Assembly (NCBI GenBank): GCA_051656485.1
Contig: JBOGBZ010000122.1
Coordinates: forward strand, 1-33,933
Origin: JBOFDK01 sp051656485
GTDB lineage: Bacteria; Bacillota; Clostridia; Lachnospirales; Cellulosilyticaceae
Length of the DNA stretch: 33,933 nt
Direction: 5' to 3'
Part shown: positions 16,228-24,904 of the stretch, in pieces
Position numbering within the stretch: position 1 is the first letter of the stretch
Layout of the letters: the number at the start of each line of letters is the position of its first letter
The notes under the pieces: generated by a model
Database searches by the model: none
Told to the model about the DNA's origin: nothing
The model's input: only the letters and a program-made list of their open reading frames with translations
Program-made: the position numbers and the translations under genes

Positions 16228-16314
16228 GCATAGCCTTGGTAAAAAAGTTCCTTTACTTCAGAAAAGGTCGTATACACTCCAACATTTCTTCCGTAAAGGG
16301 CTTTTTTACTATGC
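16228..16314. repeat. long imperfect inverted repeat in intergenic DNA
   Basis: The arm 16239-16256 (GTAAAAAAGTTCCTTTAC) matches the complement of 16293-16309 with one mismatch and a 1-base gap. The symmetry extends outward to GCATA (16228-16232) and TATGC (16310-16314), interrupted by the bases GCCTTG (16233-16238) on the left side only. It extends inward less perfectly. It lies between convergent genes and could be a bidirectional terminator or a small mobile-repeat remnant. Confidence 0.65.
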
Positions 16315-16377
16315 AATAGGCAGAAACATGGAATGGTGTATGTGTGTGGTCACAAGCCCTTTTAAAAGGATGGAAGA

Positions 16378-17019
16378 TTAGCCGCCGAGGGTGACATCCT
16401 GTGAGTTGTACCATCTAAGGGCTGCTAAGAAGTGGTCTTCCGTAAAGTCAGGCCACATATCATCCAGACAATAAATATCTGCATACACAGACTGGACAGG
16501 AAGAAGGCCGGAAAGGCGGCTTCTACCTCCGAGGCGAATGACAAGGTCTACTCTAGAAATCTCTCGGGATTGAAGGGAATCAAAGATGCTCTTGCGATTA
16601 TGAGTGTCTGTATGCATAGAACCTAAATCCCATTCCCAACCATAGTTTACAAGGAAATTAGCTTTGATGGCATCTGAGCCAATCTGTGTACGTGTGGTGT
16701 AAGGGAGGAGTTCCTTAGGGAATAAGTCTGACTCAGCATTACCAACCACAAGGAGGGAGGCCCCTTCTTTTTCGATGAGTTTGACTGCATCTACGCAGGC
16801 CTTGGAGAAAGCCTTTACTTGAACTTTAGGCCGCTTACAATTATCAGTAGTAAAACCATAATAAGTAACTTCTTCAATGCCGTATTTTTTACATAGTTTC
16901 AAAAATAAAAGGCCTGGATTGAGGCCGTGAGTATAACCTTCGTGCTTCTCGAAGCCAGATTCTTTTGCCCAACGGCGGTTGCCATCAGGGATGACGGCTA
17001 TATGTCTAGGTATACGCAT
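16378..17019 (-). CDS. divergent cis-prenyltransferase (undecaprenyl diphosphate synthase family)
   Basis: The 213-residue protein belongs to the UppS family, whose members condense isopentenyl diphosphate into cis-polyprenyl carriers for wall synthesis. It is shorter than the usual 240-250. HIAVIPDGNRRWAK (6-19) keeps the catalytic Asp12. The usual SSENWxRP is FTTDNCKRP (56-64), with Glu to Asp and Trp to Cys. The usual RTGGExRxSNFLLWQ is RLGGRSRLSGLLPVQ (162-176), keeping both arginines but with Arg for Glu. AELYF is ADIYC, so the second magnesium ligand would be Asp181. WPDF is kept. A canonical UppS should exist elsewhere, so this is probably a specialised or altered copy. It stands alone between convergent and divergent neighbours. 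The ATG follows an AGCAGGT ribosome site. Confidence 0.8.
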   Translation of the reverse strand: MRIPRHIAVIPDGNRRWAKESGFEKHEGYTHGLNPGLLFLKLCKKYGIEEVTYYGFTTDNCKRPKVQVKAFSKACVDAVKLIEKEGASLLVVGNAESDLFPKELLPYTTRTQIGSDAIKANFLVNYGWEWDLGSMHTDTHNRKSIFDSLQSREISRVDLVIRLGGRSRLSGLLPVQSVYADIYCLDDMWPDFTEDHFLAALRWYNSQDVTLGG

Positions 17020-17142
17020 AAAAGTACCTGCTCTTTCGTAAGTATGGATTTTAAAATCATAAGACCTTAAGAGTATAGTCGATGAAGAGGCGTTTTATAC
17101 GGAGGAATTTGTAACTTTTTTACAAAAAAACAATATAAAAAC

Positions 17143-17171
17143 TTGACACAAGGTTTTTAGTTGTGTAACAA
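17143..17171 (+). promoter_or_regulatory. promoter with internal inverted repeat, small helical protein gene
   Basis: TTGACA (17143-17148) is a perfect -35; the -10 is weak (TAACAA at 17166-17171, 17-base spacer). A perfect inverted repeat, ACACAA (17146-17151) and TTGTGT (17161-17166), joins the two elements, so a regulator bound there would sit inside the promoter. The start codon is about 58 bases downstream. Confidence 0.55.
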
Positions 17172-17228
17172 TAAGAGAAATTTATATTAGATAAAGATAA
17201 ATAGATAAAGATACAAGGGGGAAGTGCG

Positions 17229-17573
17229 ATGGAACAAAAACATTGGTTAGAGCAGCTGAAAGAAGCAGAAAGCTTAAAAAGCAATGAGCAGTACGAAGAA
17301 GCGTACAGTATTTTAAGAGGGATCTATGAGAAGAATAGTTTTCGTTATGATAAAATCATTCATGCAAACTATGAAGACTATATAGAAGGTAAAGTAACCT
17401 TTTTTGTAGATTTAGCGAAGCTTAGTATGTTGGTGACAGATACACCAGCACAAAGCATTCCATATTTAGATGAAGCACTTATTATGCTAGATGGTTCAGA
17501 AAGCGTATTACCATATATTGATATCGATGATATTAAGAGGCTAAGAAGCGATTATAAAAAGCTAGCACAATAA
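17229..17573 (+). CDS. small helical protein of unknown function (TPR-like)
   Basis: I do not recognise this 114-residue protein. It is soluble and predicted almost wholly helical. It has a repeated pattern reminiscent of tetratricopeptide helices (WLEQLKEAESLKSNEQYEEA, then AYSILRGIYEK, and later SIPYLDEALIMLDG), with no signal peptide, membrane segment or cysteine. The ATG is preceded by AAGGGGGAAG. It has its own promoter upstream and a strong terminator 8 bases after the stop, so it is a single-gene unit between the cis-prenyltransferase and addB. A protein-protein adaptor role is possible, but this is inference only. Confidence 0.75.
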   Translation: MEQKHWLEQLKEAESLKSNEQYEEAYSILRGIYEKNSFRYDKIIHANYEDYIEGKVTFFVDLAKLSMLVTDTPAQSIPYLDEALIMLDGSESVLPYIDIDDIKRLRSDYKKLAQ

Positions 17574-17580
17574 CAAAAGG

Positions 17581-17612
17581 AGATTCGAGAATAAAACTCG
17601 AATCTTTTTTTT
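17581..17612 (+). terminator. terminator after the small helical protein gene
   Basis: A perfect 9-bp stem AGATTCGAG (17581-17589) and CTCGAATCT (17597-17605) with a 7-base loop, followed by eight T residues. It separates this unit from addBA. Confidence 0.95.
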
Positions 17613-17623
17613 GACAAAAAATC

Positions 17624-17661
17624 TGCCAATGCTTTGGGTTGTTGGCAAAAGAGGGTATAAT
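17624..17661 (+). promoter_or_regulatory. addBA promoter with dyad
   Basis: The -10 is a perfect TATAAT (17656-17661). The best -35 is TTGGGT (17634-17639) with a 16-base spacer. An inverted repeat TGCCAA (17624-17629) and TTGGCA (17642-17647) encloses that -35. A TTGACA at 17611 is too far away to serve this -10. No LexA box is seen. Confidence 0.6.
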
Positions 17662-17694
17662 GAAAAGAAAAGAGCAATGAAATAAGGAGGACGT

Positions 17695-20600
17695 ATGGTT
17701 GAATTTGTAGTAGGACCAGCAAGAACGGGAAAGACAGAAAAATGCTATGAAGCAATACAAGAAGCATTAAAAGAAGAAGATTATAAGCCATTACTGATGC
17801 TCGTACCAGAGCAGTTTAACTTACAAGTACAATTAGAATTAGCAAAGATTCTACATCCGGGGCTTCTACGTGTAGAAGTGGTAAGCTTTAAAAATCTAGC
17901 AGAGCACATCTTAAAAGAAGTAGGTGGTAAGCATGAGCCGCTGGTAGATGACTTAGAACGCATTATGATTTTGAAGAAGCTTCTAGAAGAGCACAAAAAA
18001 GAACTTGTGTACTTTAAGAAAGGCTACAATAGTGAAGGCTTTATCGATGGGATGAACCGTCTGATTACCCTGTTTGAACAAAATAACGTGGGGCAAGACG
18101 ACTTAGCGACCATGATGGGGGCTGAAGAAGTCGGGGAAGTCTTCAAGTGCAAATTACAAGATATGAAAGCGATTCAAGGATGGTTTGATGACTATATGAA
18201 CAATCGCTTTATAACGATGGAAAAAACTATGGAGCGTCTAGCGAAGTCAGTCAAGGAAAGTAGCACCTTGAAAGGGGCAAGGCTATGGATTGATGGTTTT
18301 TATGGCTTTACCATGCCACAGATTCACATTATTGCGGAAATGATGGAAGTGGCAGAAGAGGTGGTGATTACACTGCCTATGGACAAGCTGTATACAAAGG
18401 AAGAATACGTGCTGCCGAACAATCCTTTTGCAGATAGTATATGGAATTTCCAAAAGCTGATGGCTATCTGTGAAGAAAGAAACTTAAAATACAAGGTGGA
18501 TTATCGTGCAGGAGAAGAAACGATAGAAGAAGCACCTTTAACGTACCTAAAGGACCATTACCTTAAGTCTTATGCTAAACCCTATCCAAAAGAGCAAGAA
18601 GACATCGTGGTACGTAGCTTTGGTAATAAAGAAGAAGAGATTGAAGCAGTAGCAAAGAGCATCAGACAGCTTGTGCGGGATAAAGGGTATCGCTATCATG
18701 ATATCGGGGTACTAGTAGGTGACCTTAGCCATTATAAAACGTCAATACAAAGTAGCTTTAAAGAATACGACATCCCACTCTTTATAGATGACAAACGAAG
18801 TATTCATAGCAATAGCTTGGTAGCCATTATGATTAGTGTACTGGATGTGCTTACAAGCAGATGGACGTATAAGAGTATGATGAGCTTCTTACGACTAGGG
18901 ATGATAGGGATTTCTAGGGAAGCTATTGACCGAGTGGATAATTATATCTTAGAACAAGGCATCCAAGGGAAGAAAAAGTGGTGTGAGCCATGGGAACGTG
19001 AAGTAGGGTGGGTAGACTTAGAGGTGCTTAATAGCCTACGACTACAAATTGTAACGTTACTTACTCATTTCGAAGAGAGATTACAAGGGATTAAAGACAA
19101 TAAAGGATTATTTACCATCAAAGATGTCACAGTCGTACTTTATAGCTTCCTAGAAGAGATTGGTGCCTATGAGACGATTCAAGAACGCGTAGCGTATTAT
19201 CATGAACGAGGGCAGGGTGCACTTGAACAAGAAAACACCCAAATATGGGGGCAAGTGATCGATACATTAGAGAGGCTTGTGGCTATATTAGGAGAAGAGA
19301 AAGTACAGTTAGCAATCTATAAAAATATCTTAAAGACTAGCTTTTCGTATATCAAGATGGGGATCATACCACCGTCAAAAGACCAAGTAATCGTAGGAAC
19401 GGTAGACCGCACCCGCTTACCACAGCTAAAGGCTGTCTTTGTATTAGGTGTTAACGAAGGTGTCATCCCTAAAATAGATGATAGTATGAATCTTTTTTCA
19501 GAGATGGACAAGCTGAGCCTTGGAGCAGTGGGGCAGAAAGGGGCAAAGGAAGGTTTTGTGTATGCCATTGTGAATGAACCTTTATATGGGGCACAGTTTT
19601 TAGTGTACTCAGCCTTTACCCGTGCGAAGGAAAAGCTGATGATAAGCACAGTACAAAGAGATGAATGTGGTAAGAGTTTGCGACCATCCATGGTATACTA
19701 CAAACTTAAAAAACTCTTTGGTACGAGGGAAGCAGTGGATGACCTATTAGAGCCTATTCAAGGTCCAGTGCCAACTATGAGTTATATAGGAAGTAGGCTG
19801 CGTCATTATCTGGAGGCAGAAGAGACTGAAACAATAGAACCTTTATGGAAGGATACCTTAAGTTGGTACATGGCGAATGAAGCTTGGCGAGAGCAAATTG
19901 TCCACTTATCCAGAGATTTTGCTTTTACCAACCAGCAACATTATTTAAAAGAAGAAAATGCGAAGCTGCTTTATCCAAGTGGGCTAGAGACCAGCATCTC
20001 ACGTTTAGAAACGTATCGCCAATGTCCATGCTGCTACTTTATCAAGTACGGTATTAAAGCGTCGGAACGCAAGATGTTCCAATGGAACGCAGCAGACTTG
20101 GGGACACTTTTTCATGGTACTTTAGAGCGTTATCCAAAAGAACTGGAGCGATTAGGTACCACATGGGTAGATGCAACAGAAAGTCAGATGGATGAAGGTG
20201 TACGCAATGCGGTTAACTATAGTGTGCAGGGAACCAATCATCATTTAGCGCAGGATGGTCGTATGAAATACACTGTATCTAAAATCACAAAGATGACAAG
20301 ACGTGCCATCCATGCTTTAACGTACCAACTTAGACAAGGCGTATTTCAACCTTATGCTTATGAGGTAAACTTTGGGTATGAGGGGTTACCACCTATTAAG
20401 ATACAGTTGGATGATGGACGAGAAATACTTCTTAAAGGACAGATTGACCGTGTAGACCTTTTTGTAAAAAACGAAGAAGAACACTACATCAAAATTCTGG
20501 ATTACAAATCAGGGAATAAAAATTTCAATCTTTTAGAAGTATATCACTGCTTGCAGTTGCAGCTACTCTTGTATCTGGATGCGTACTTAAGACTGAATCC

Positions 20601-21093
20601 ACATAATAAAGTAGCGGGTATGTTTTATTTCCATATTGACTCCAGCCATATCAAGTATGAGCTAGGAATGGAAGAGACAAGTATTTTAGATAAGCAAATC
20701 AAGCAGTATAAGCTTTCGGGCCTAGCAGTAGATGATGTGGAGATTATTAACCTCATGGAATCAGGAGTAGGTGGTGAGATTATTCCAGCGAAGGTTAAAA
20801 AAGATGGTACGTTAGCAGCCACGTCTTCGGTGGCAAGTGAAGGACAGTTTGACATTTTAAGAAACTATATGATTCAGCAAATCAAGCATATAGGACAAGA
20901 AATGCTTAATGGGAAGATTAGTGCCAAACCTTATAAGCTAAAAGAAAAAGATGGCTGTATGTATTGTAGGTATAAGACTATTTGTCAATTTGATACGGGA
21001 TGTAAGGATAATGAATACGAACGTTTAGAAGCCCTTAGAGATAAAAATATATGGGAAGCTTTACAAAGCACCAATAAGGAAGGAGACAACTAA
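17695..21093 (+). CDS. addB: ATP-dependent helicase/nuclease AddAB, subunit B
   Basis: AddB is the second nuclease subunit of AddAB, which resects double-strand breaks and responds to Chi before RecA loading. The 1132 residues are normal. The N-terminus has an ATP-site motif GPARTGKT (7-14), as in Bacillus AddB. The C-terminal RecB-type nuclease shows GQIDRVD and ILDYKSGNK with the metal-binding Asp and Lys. The iron-sulfur cluster cysteines are visible: one in YRQCPCCYF (near 778) and the CMYCRYKTIC group (C-x2-C-x5-C, near 1088-1097), about 310 residues apart, which staples the nuclease domain. AAGGAGG precedes the ATG. The stop codon shares one base with the addA ATG, implying translational coupling and equal subunit amounts. 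Confidence 0.97.
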   Translation: MVEFVVGPARTGKTEKCYEAIQEALKEEDYKPLLMLVPEQFNLQVQLELAKILHPGLLRVEVVSFKNLAEHILKEVGGKHEPLVDDLERIMILKKLLEEHKKELVYFKKGYNSEGFIDGMNRLITLFEQNNVGQDDLATMMGAEEVGEVFKCKLQDMKAIQGWFDDYMNNRFITMEKTMERLAKSVKESSTLKGARLWIDGFYGFTMPQIHIIAEMMEVAEEVVITLPMDKLYTKEEYVLPNNPFADSIWNFQKLMAICEERNLKYKVDYRAGEETIEEAPLTYLKDHYLKSYAKPYPKEQEDIVVRSFGNKEEEIEAVAKSIRQLVRDKGYRYHDIGVLVGDLSHYKTSIQSSFKEYDIPLFIDDKRSIHSNSLVAIMISVLDVLTSRWTYKSMMSFLRLGMIGISREAIDRVDNYILEQGIQGKKKWCEPWEREVGWVDLEVLNSLRLQIVTLLTHFEERLQGIKDNKGLFTIKDVTVVLYSFLEEIGAYETIQERVAYYHERGQGALEQENTQIWGQVIDTLERLVAILGEEKVQLAIYKNILKTSFSYIKMGIIPPSKDQVIVGTVDRTRLPQLKAVFVLGVNEGVIPKIDDSMNLFSEMDKLSLGAVGQKGAKEGFVYAIVNEPLYGAQFLVYSAFTRAKEKLMISTVQRDECGKSLRPSMVYYKLKKLFGTREAVDDLLEPIQGPVPTMSYIGSRLRHYLEAEETETIEPLWKDTLSWYMANEAWREQIVHLSRDFAFTNQQHYLKEENAKLLYPSGLETSISRLETYRQCPCCYFIKYGIKASERKMFQWNAADLGTLFHGTLERYPKELERLGTTWVDATESQMDEGVRNAVNYSVQGTNHHLAQDGRMKYTVSKITKMTRRAIHALTYQLRQGVFQPYAYEVNFGYEGLPPIKIQLDDGREILLKGQIDRVDLFVKNEEEHYIKILDYKSGNKNFNLLEVYHCLQLQLLLYLDAYLRLNPHNKVAGMFYFHIDSSHIKYELGMEETSILDKQIKQYKLSGLAVDDVEIINLMESGVGGEIIPAKVKKDGTLAATSSVASEGQFDILRNYMIQQIKHIGQEMLNGKISAKPYKLKEKDGCMYCRYKTICQFDTGCKDNEYERLEALRDKNIWEALQSTNKEGDN

Positions 21094-24000
21094 TGGGATG
21101 GACAGTAGGTCAGCAGGCAGCCATCGATACACGTGATGCCAATGTACTGGTATCAGCGGCAGCAGGTTCGGGAAAGACAGCCGTCTTAACGGAGCGTGTG
21201 TTTAGACGTGTAATGGGAAGTGAAGATGAAGCAGGCATTGATATCGATAGATTTTTGATTGTAACCTTTACAAGTGCAGCAGCACAAGAAATGAAAGAAC
21301 GTATCGCAGATAAGCTGAGTGGTGCCATCGAGAAACTTCAAGAAGAAGCGAAAAATGAAGAGGTAATAGAAAAGATTACTTACCTAGAGAAGCAATTATC
21401 CCTTTTAGGGAAGGCATCTATCTCAACCATCCATGCGTTCTGTTTAAAAACCATTAAAAATTACTTTAATCATCTAGATAGTGACCCGAATATGAAGGTA
21501 GGAGATGAATCCGAACTACATCTGATGAAGCTTGATATACTCGAGGAAATCTTAGAGCAGTACTTCGAAAGTGAAGACAATGAAGATTTCTTGATGCTTG
21601 CCGATACCTACGGAAGTGTACGAGGGCTGGAACCACTGGTAGAACTTATCTTAAAGGTGCATACCTTTTCTAAAAGTACGACTTTCCCCAATAAGTGGTT
21701 AGATGAAATGGCAGAAGCACTGATGGAGAAAGACATGACCATTGGTGCAAGTAGATGGGACCAGATGCTACTTCAAGATATTCAGGAAGCATTGGCAGGT
21801 ATCGTGAATCTATATGATGAAGCCATACGTCTAACGAAAATGCCAGGTGGACCAGCACTTTATGAACCTGTACTACAAGATGATGTCAAACAAATACAAG
21901 AAGCGTATGCCTTAGAAAAGATAGAGATGCTAGAAGCTCTGCAAGATATTACATTTGGGCGCTTGCCAACAAAGAAACAAGAGTGTACAGTAGTGCTCAA
22001 AGAACGTGTGAAAGGGTACCGTGAACTGGTAAAGGACATGATTGGCGAGCTCAAGTATAAAGCAAGTTTATTATGTGACCAAACATTGAGAGAAAAGACG
22101 TTAGAGTCCGGTAAATTGATGGTACTCCTTGTAGCGTTAGTAAAAGAGTTTGACACACGTTATCATCTGGCAAAAAAAGAAAAAAACGTGGTAGATTACA
22201 GTGACTTAGAGCATATGTGCCTCCAGCTTTTCGTGACACAAAAAGTAGATGAAGAAGGCAATGTGGAACTTGGCTATACAGAAGTAGCTAAAGAACTTGG
22301 CGATTTCTACGAAGAGATTTACATTGATGAGTATCAAGATAGTAATATGGTTCAAGAAATGATTCTAGGGAGCATCGCCTTATCAAAAGATAGAGGGCCT
22401 ACCCGCTTTATGGTAGGGGATATGAAGCAGAGTATCTACCGATTCAGACTTGCCAACCCGCTTATCTTTGCAGATAAGTATAACCGTTTTCAAAAGTATC
22501 AAGAAGTAGAGGTGCGTGAGGAAGGCAGTAGAGTAGACCTGTGTATTGACCTTTCTCAGAACTTTAGAAGTCGTGAAAATATACTCGCTACCACCAATGA
22601 CCTGTTTGAACAAGTGATGGGTGAAACAGTAGGGGAACTTACCTATGATGAGGATGCCAAATTAAAGGTAGGTAATCTCTATGATGCAGGATTTACCGAA
22701 GACCTTTCGGAAGCCATCGCACAAAAAGTAGAAGTCCATGTGATGGAACTAGGCGAAAAAGAAAGTAGTAATGAAGAAGAAAGTACCCTAGATGATATGA
22801 AGGGGATTGAAGTAGAAGCGAAAATGGTAGCAGAGCTTATCAGTAAGCTCCTAAAAGGGGAAGCCAATCCTTCGAAAGTCTTTGATAAAGACTTAGGGTG
22901 TTATAGACAAGTAGAGGCAAAAGATATCGTTATCTTATTACGTTCTGTAAAAGAAAAAGCTCAGATTTTTGAAGAGGCATTACTCGAGAGAGGAATCGGT
23001 GCATATGCCGATGTAAGCGGTAACTTTTTTGAAAGTAATGAAGTACAGACTATGCTTGCGATGATGCAGATTATCGATAACCCAAGACAAGATATTCCAT
23101 TACTTACTGTATTAAGGTCGCCTATTGTACGTTTGGACTTTGACGAGATTTTACGTATTCGTAAGCATCAAGAAGATGTGGATTTCTATACTGCACTTCA
23201 AGGGTATATCAAAGAAGGCTTAGGAGATACAGTACTTACTGCATTTTATGAGAGTTTACTAGCGTATAGAGAAATGAGTACTTTATTGCCATTAGAAGAA
23301 TTAGTAAGCAAACTTTTAAGTGATACGGGGTACTACCGCTATGTAGCCATGTTACCAGCAGGTGCAAAGAAAAAAGCTAACTTGAAAATGCTAAAAAAAT
23401 ATGCAGAAGACTATGAACGTAGTATAGGCGTAGGGCTATTTGGATTCTTGCAATACATGGGGCAACTAGAGAAGACAGGTGCCAATGTAAGTGAGGCAAA
23501 AATAGTAGGAGAAAGTGAGAACCTCGTACGTATTATGACCATTCATAAAAGTAAAGGCTTAGAATTCCCTATTGTTTTTGTATGTAATACGGATAAGAAA
23601 TTCAATAACCAAGATTTGATGCAAAATGTCTTAATGCATCAAGAACTAGGATTCGGTCCGAAGTATGTAGATGAAGCAAAGCACGTGATGTATGAAACCA
23701 TCCCTTTCCAAGCAATCAAAAGCAAAATTACGCGTGAAAATATATCAGAAGAGGTGAGGGTGCTGTATGTGGCCCTTACGCGTGCCAAGGAGAAGCTTTA
23801 CATTACAGGAACAGTAAAAGATATGGCAAGACAAGTGGAGAAGTGGGCACAGTTTGGCGTGAGGAGTACAGAAGGGATCCTACCACTAGGACTACGCAAG
23901 ACACCGACCTATCTCAATTGGATTGGAACAAGTCTTTTTGCTCATAAAGACTTTGAAAAGCTAAGAGATATGGCAGAGGTAACGTGTCAGTATCTGTTTG

Positions 24001-24836
24001 AAGGAAATGGTGATTGGGCGTTAGAAGTGTGGCAAAAAGAAGACTTGCAGATACAGGAGCAGCACCTAGAGGAGACAAAGCACCAAAGACAAAGTGCATT
24101 GGAAGAATGGGATGTAGAGGCTAGCTATAGTGAATGGAAAGATGTGATAGCATCCCGTCTTAATTATCAGTACCCATATGAGAAAGCTACAACGCTGCCT
24201 GTGAAGGTAGCTGTATCTGAACTGAAGAAGAAAGAGCAAGTGGCACAGCTTGGGAAGTCTCCTTTTGAGAACTCAGAAAAGAAAGAACCAATCTTTGTGA
24301 AAGATGAGACGATGAAAGCGACCACACGGGGAACACTTGTGCATAGTGTTTTAGAACAAGTGGACTTAGGAAAGTTGAAAACATCAGAAGCCATTGAAGG
24401 GGAAATCTCAAGGCTCATAAGAGAAGGAAGACTAGACGAAGATGTGCGAAAAGTCATAAGCATCGAAAAAATTGTAAGCATGGCCAATAGCTCGATGCAG
24501 GCACGGATGAAAGCTGCAAATCATGTCTTTAAAGAAAAGGCGTTCGTATATTTATTGCCAGCAAAGGAAGTAGATGAACAGTATCCAGAAGATGAATCCA
24601 TGCTTATGCAAGGGATTGTAGATACTTGCTTTATAGAAGATGACGGCATTGTTATTGTCGATTATAAGACGGACTATATAGATATGTCTCAAAAAGAAGC
24701 TAGTATACAAGCTATCAAAGAACGCTACCGTATACAGTTAGAACTTTACAGTGAGGCATTAGGAAGTATTATGAAAAAAGATGTGAAAGAAAACTGGCTT
24801 TATCTGTATCATATCGATGAATGGATAGAACTGTAG
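21093..24836 (+). CDS. addA: ATP-dependent helicase/nuclease AddAB, subunit A
   Basis: AddA is the UvrD-like 3'-5' helicase and nuclease partner of AddB. The 1247 residues match the family. Helicase motifs are seen in order: Walker A AAAGSGKTAVLTERV (22-36), motif Ia VTFTSAAAQEMKERI, motif II EIYIDEYQDSN, motif III VGDMKQSIYRFR, motif IV LSQNFRSRENIL, motif V MTIHKSKGLEFPIVF and motif VI YVALTRAKEKLYITG. The C-terminal nuclease has TRGTLVHSVLEQ, then MLMQGIVDTCF and IVIVDYKTDYID, with the catalytic Asp and Lys. The start overlaps the addB stop, and GGAGAC lies upstream. The gap of 68 bases to the next gene has no clear terminator, so transcription may continue into the chemoreceptor gene. Confidence 0.98.
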   Translation: MGWTVGQQAAIDTRDANVLVSAAAGSGKTAVLTERVFRRVMGSEDEAGIDIDRFLIVTFTSAAAQEMKERIADKLSGAIEKLQEEAKNEEVIEKITYLEKQLSLLGKASISTIHAFCLKTIKNYFNHLDSDPNMKVGDESELHLMKLDILEEILEQYFESEDNEDFLMLADTYGSVRGLEPLVELILKVHTFSKSTTFPNKWLDEMAEALMEKDMTIGASRWDQMLLQDIQEALAGIVNLYDEAIRLTKMPGGPALYEPVLQDDVKQIQEAYALEKIEMLEALQDITFGRLPTKKQECTVVLKERVKGYRELVKDMIGELKYKASLLCDQTLREKTLESGKLMVLLVALVKEFDTRYHLAKKEKNVVDYSDLEHMCLQLFVTQKVDEEGNVELGYTEVAKELGDFYEEIYIDEYQDSNMVQEMILGSIALSKDRGPTRFMVGDMKQSIYRFRLANPLIFADKYNRFQKYQEVEVREEGSRVDLCIDLSQNFRSRENILATTNDLFEQVMGETVGELTYDEDAKLKVGNLYDAGFTEDLSEAIAQKVEVHVMELGEKESSNEEESTLDDMKGIEVEAKMVAELISKLLKGEANPSKVFDKDLGCYRQVEAKDIVILLRSVKEKAQIFEEALLERGIGAYADVSGNFFESNEVQTMLAMMQIIDNPRQDIPLLTVLRSPIVRLDFDEILRIRKHQEDVDFYTALQGYIKEGLGDTVLTAFYESLLAYREMSTLLPLEELVSKLLSDTGYYRYVAMLPAGAKKKANLKMLKKYAEDYERSIGVGLFGFLQYMGQLEKTGANVSEAKIVGESENLVRIMTIHKSKGLEFPIVFVCNTDKKFNNQDLMQNVLMHQELGFGPKYVDEAKHVMYETIPFQAIKSKITRENISEEVRVLYVALTRAKEKLYITGTVKDMARQVEKWAQFGVRSTEGILPLGLRKTPTYLNWIGTSLFAHKDFEKLRDMAEVTCQYLFEGNGDWALEVWQKEDLQIQEQHLEETKHQRQSALEEWDVEASYSEWKDVIASRLNYQYPYEKATTLPVKVAVSELKKKEQVAQLGKSPFENSEKKEPIFVKDETMKATTRGTLVHSVLEQVDLGKLKTSEAIEGEISRLIREGRLDEDVRKVISIEKIVSMANSSMQARMKAANHVFKEKAFVYLLPAKEVDEQYPEDESMLMQGIVDTCFIEDDGIVIVDYKTDYIDMSQKEASIQAIKERYRIQLELYSEALGSIMKKDVKENWLYLYHIDEWIEL

Positions 24837-24904
24837 ACATAAAGTATATCTAAAAACTGCCGATATATCTCATAAAGGAATAAGAGACTAGAAGGAGACG
24901 AGCG

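Noticed and set aside
17047..17058. Palindrome GATTTTAAAATC upstream of the cis-prenyltransferase gene
   Set aside because: A 12-base AT-rich palindrome is likely by chance in this composition, and no good promoter is placed to use it.
17611..17616. TTGACA as the addBA -35
   Set aside because: It would need a -10 near 17634, where none exists; it is 39 bases from the real TATAAT and overlaps the preceding terminator's T tract.
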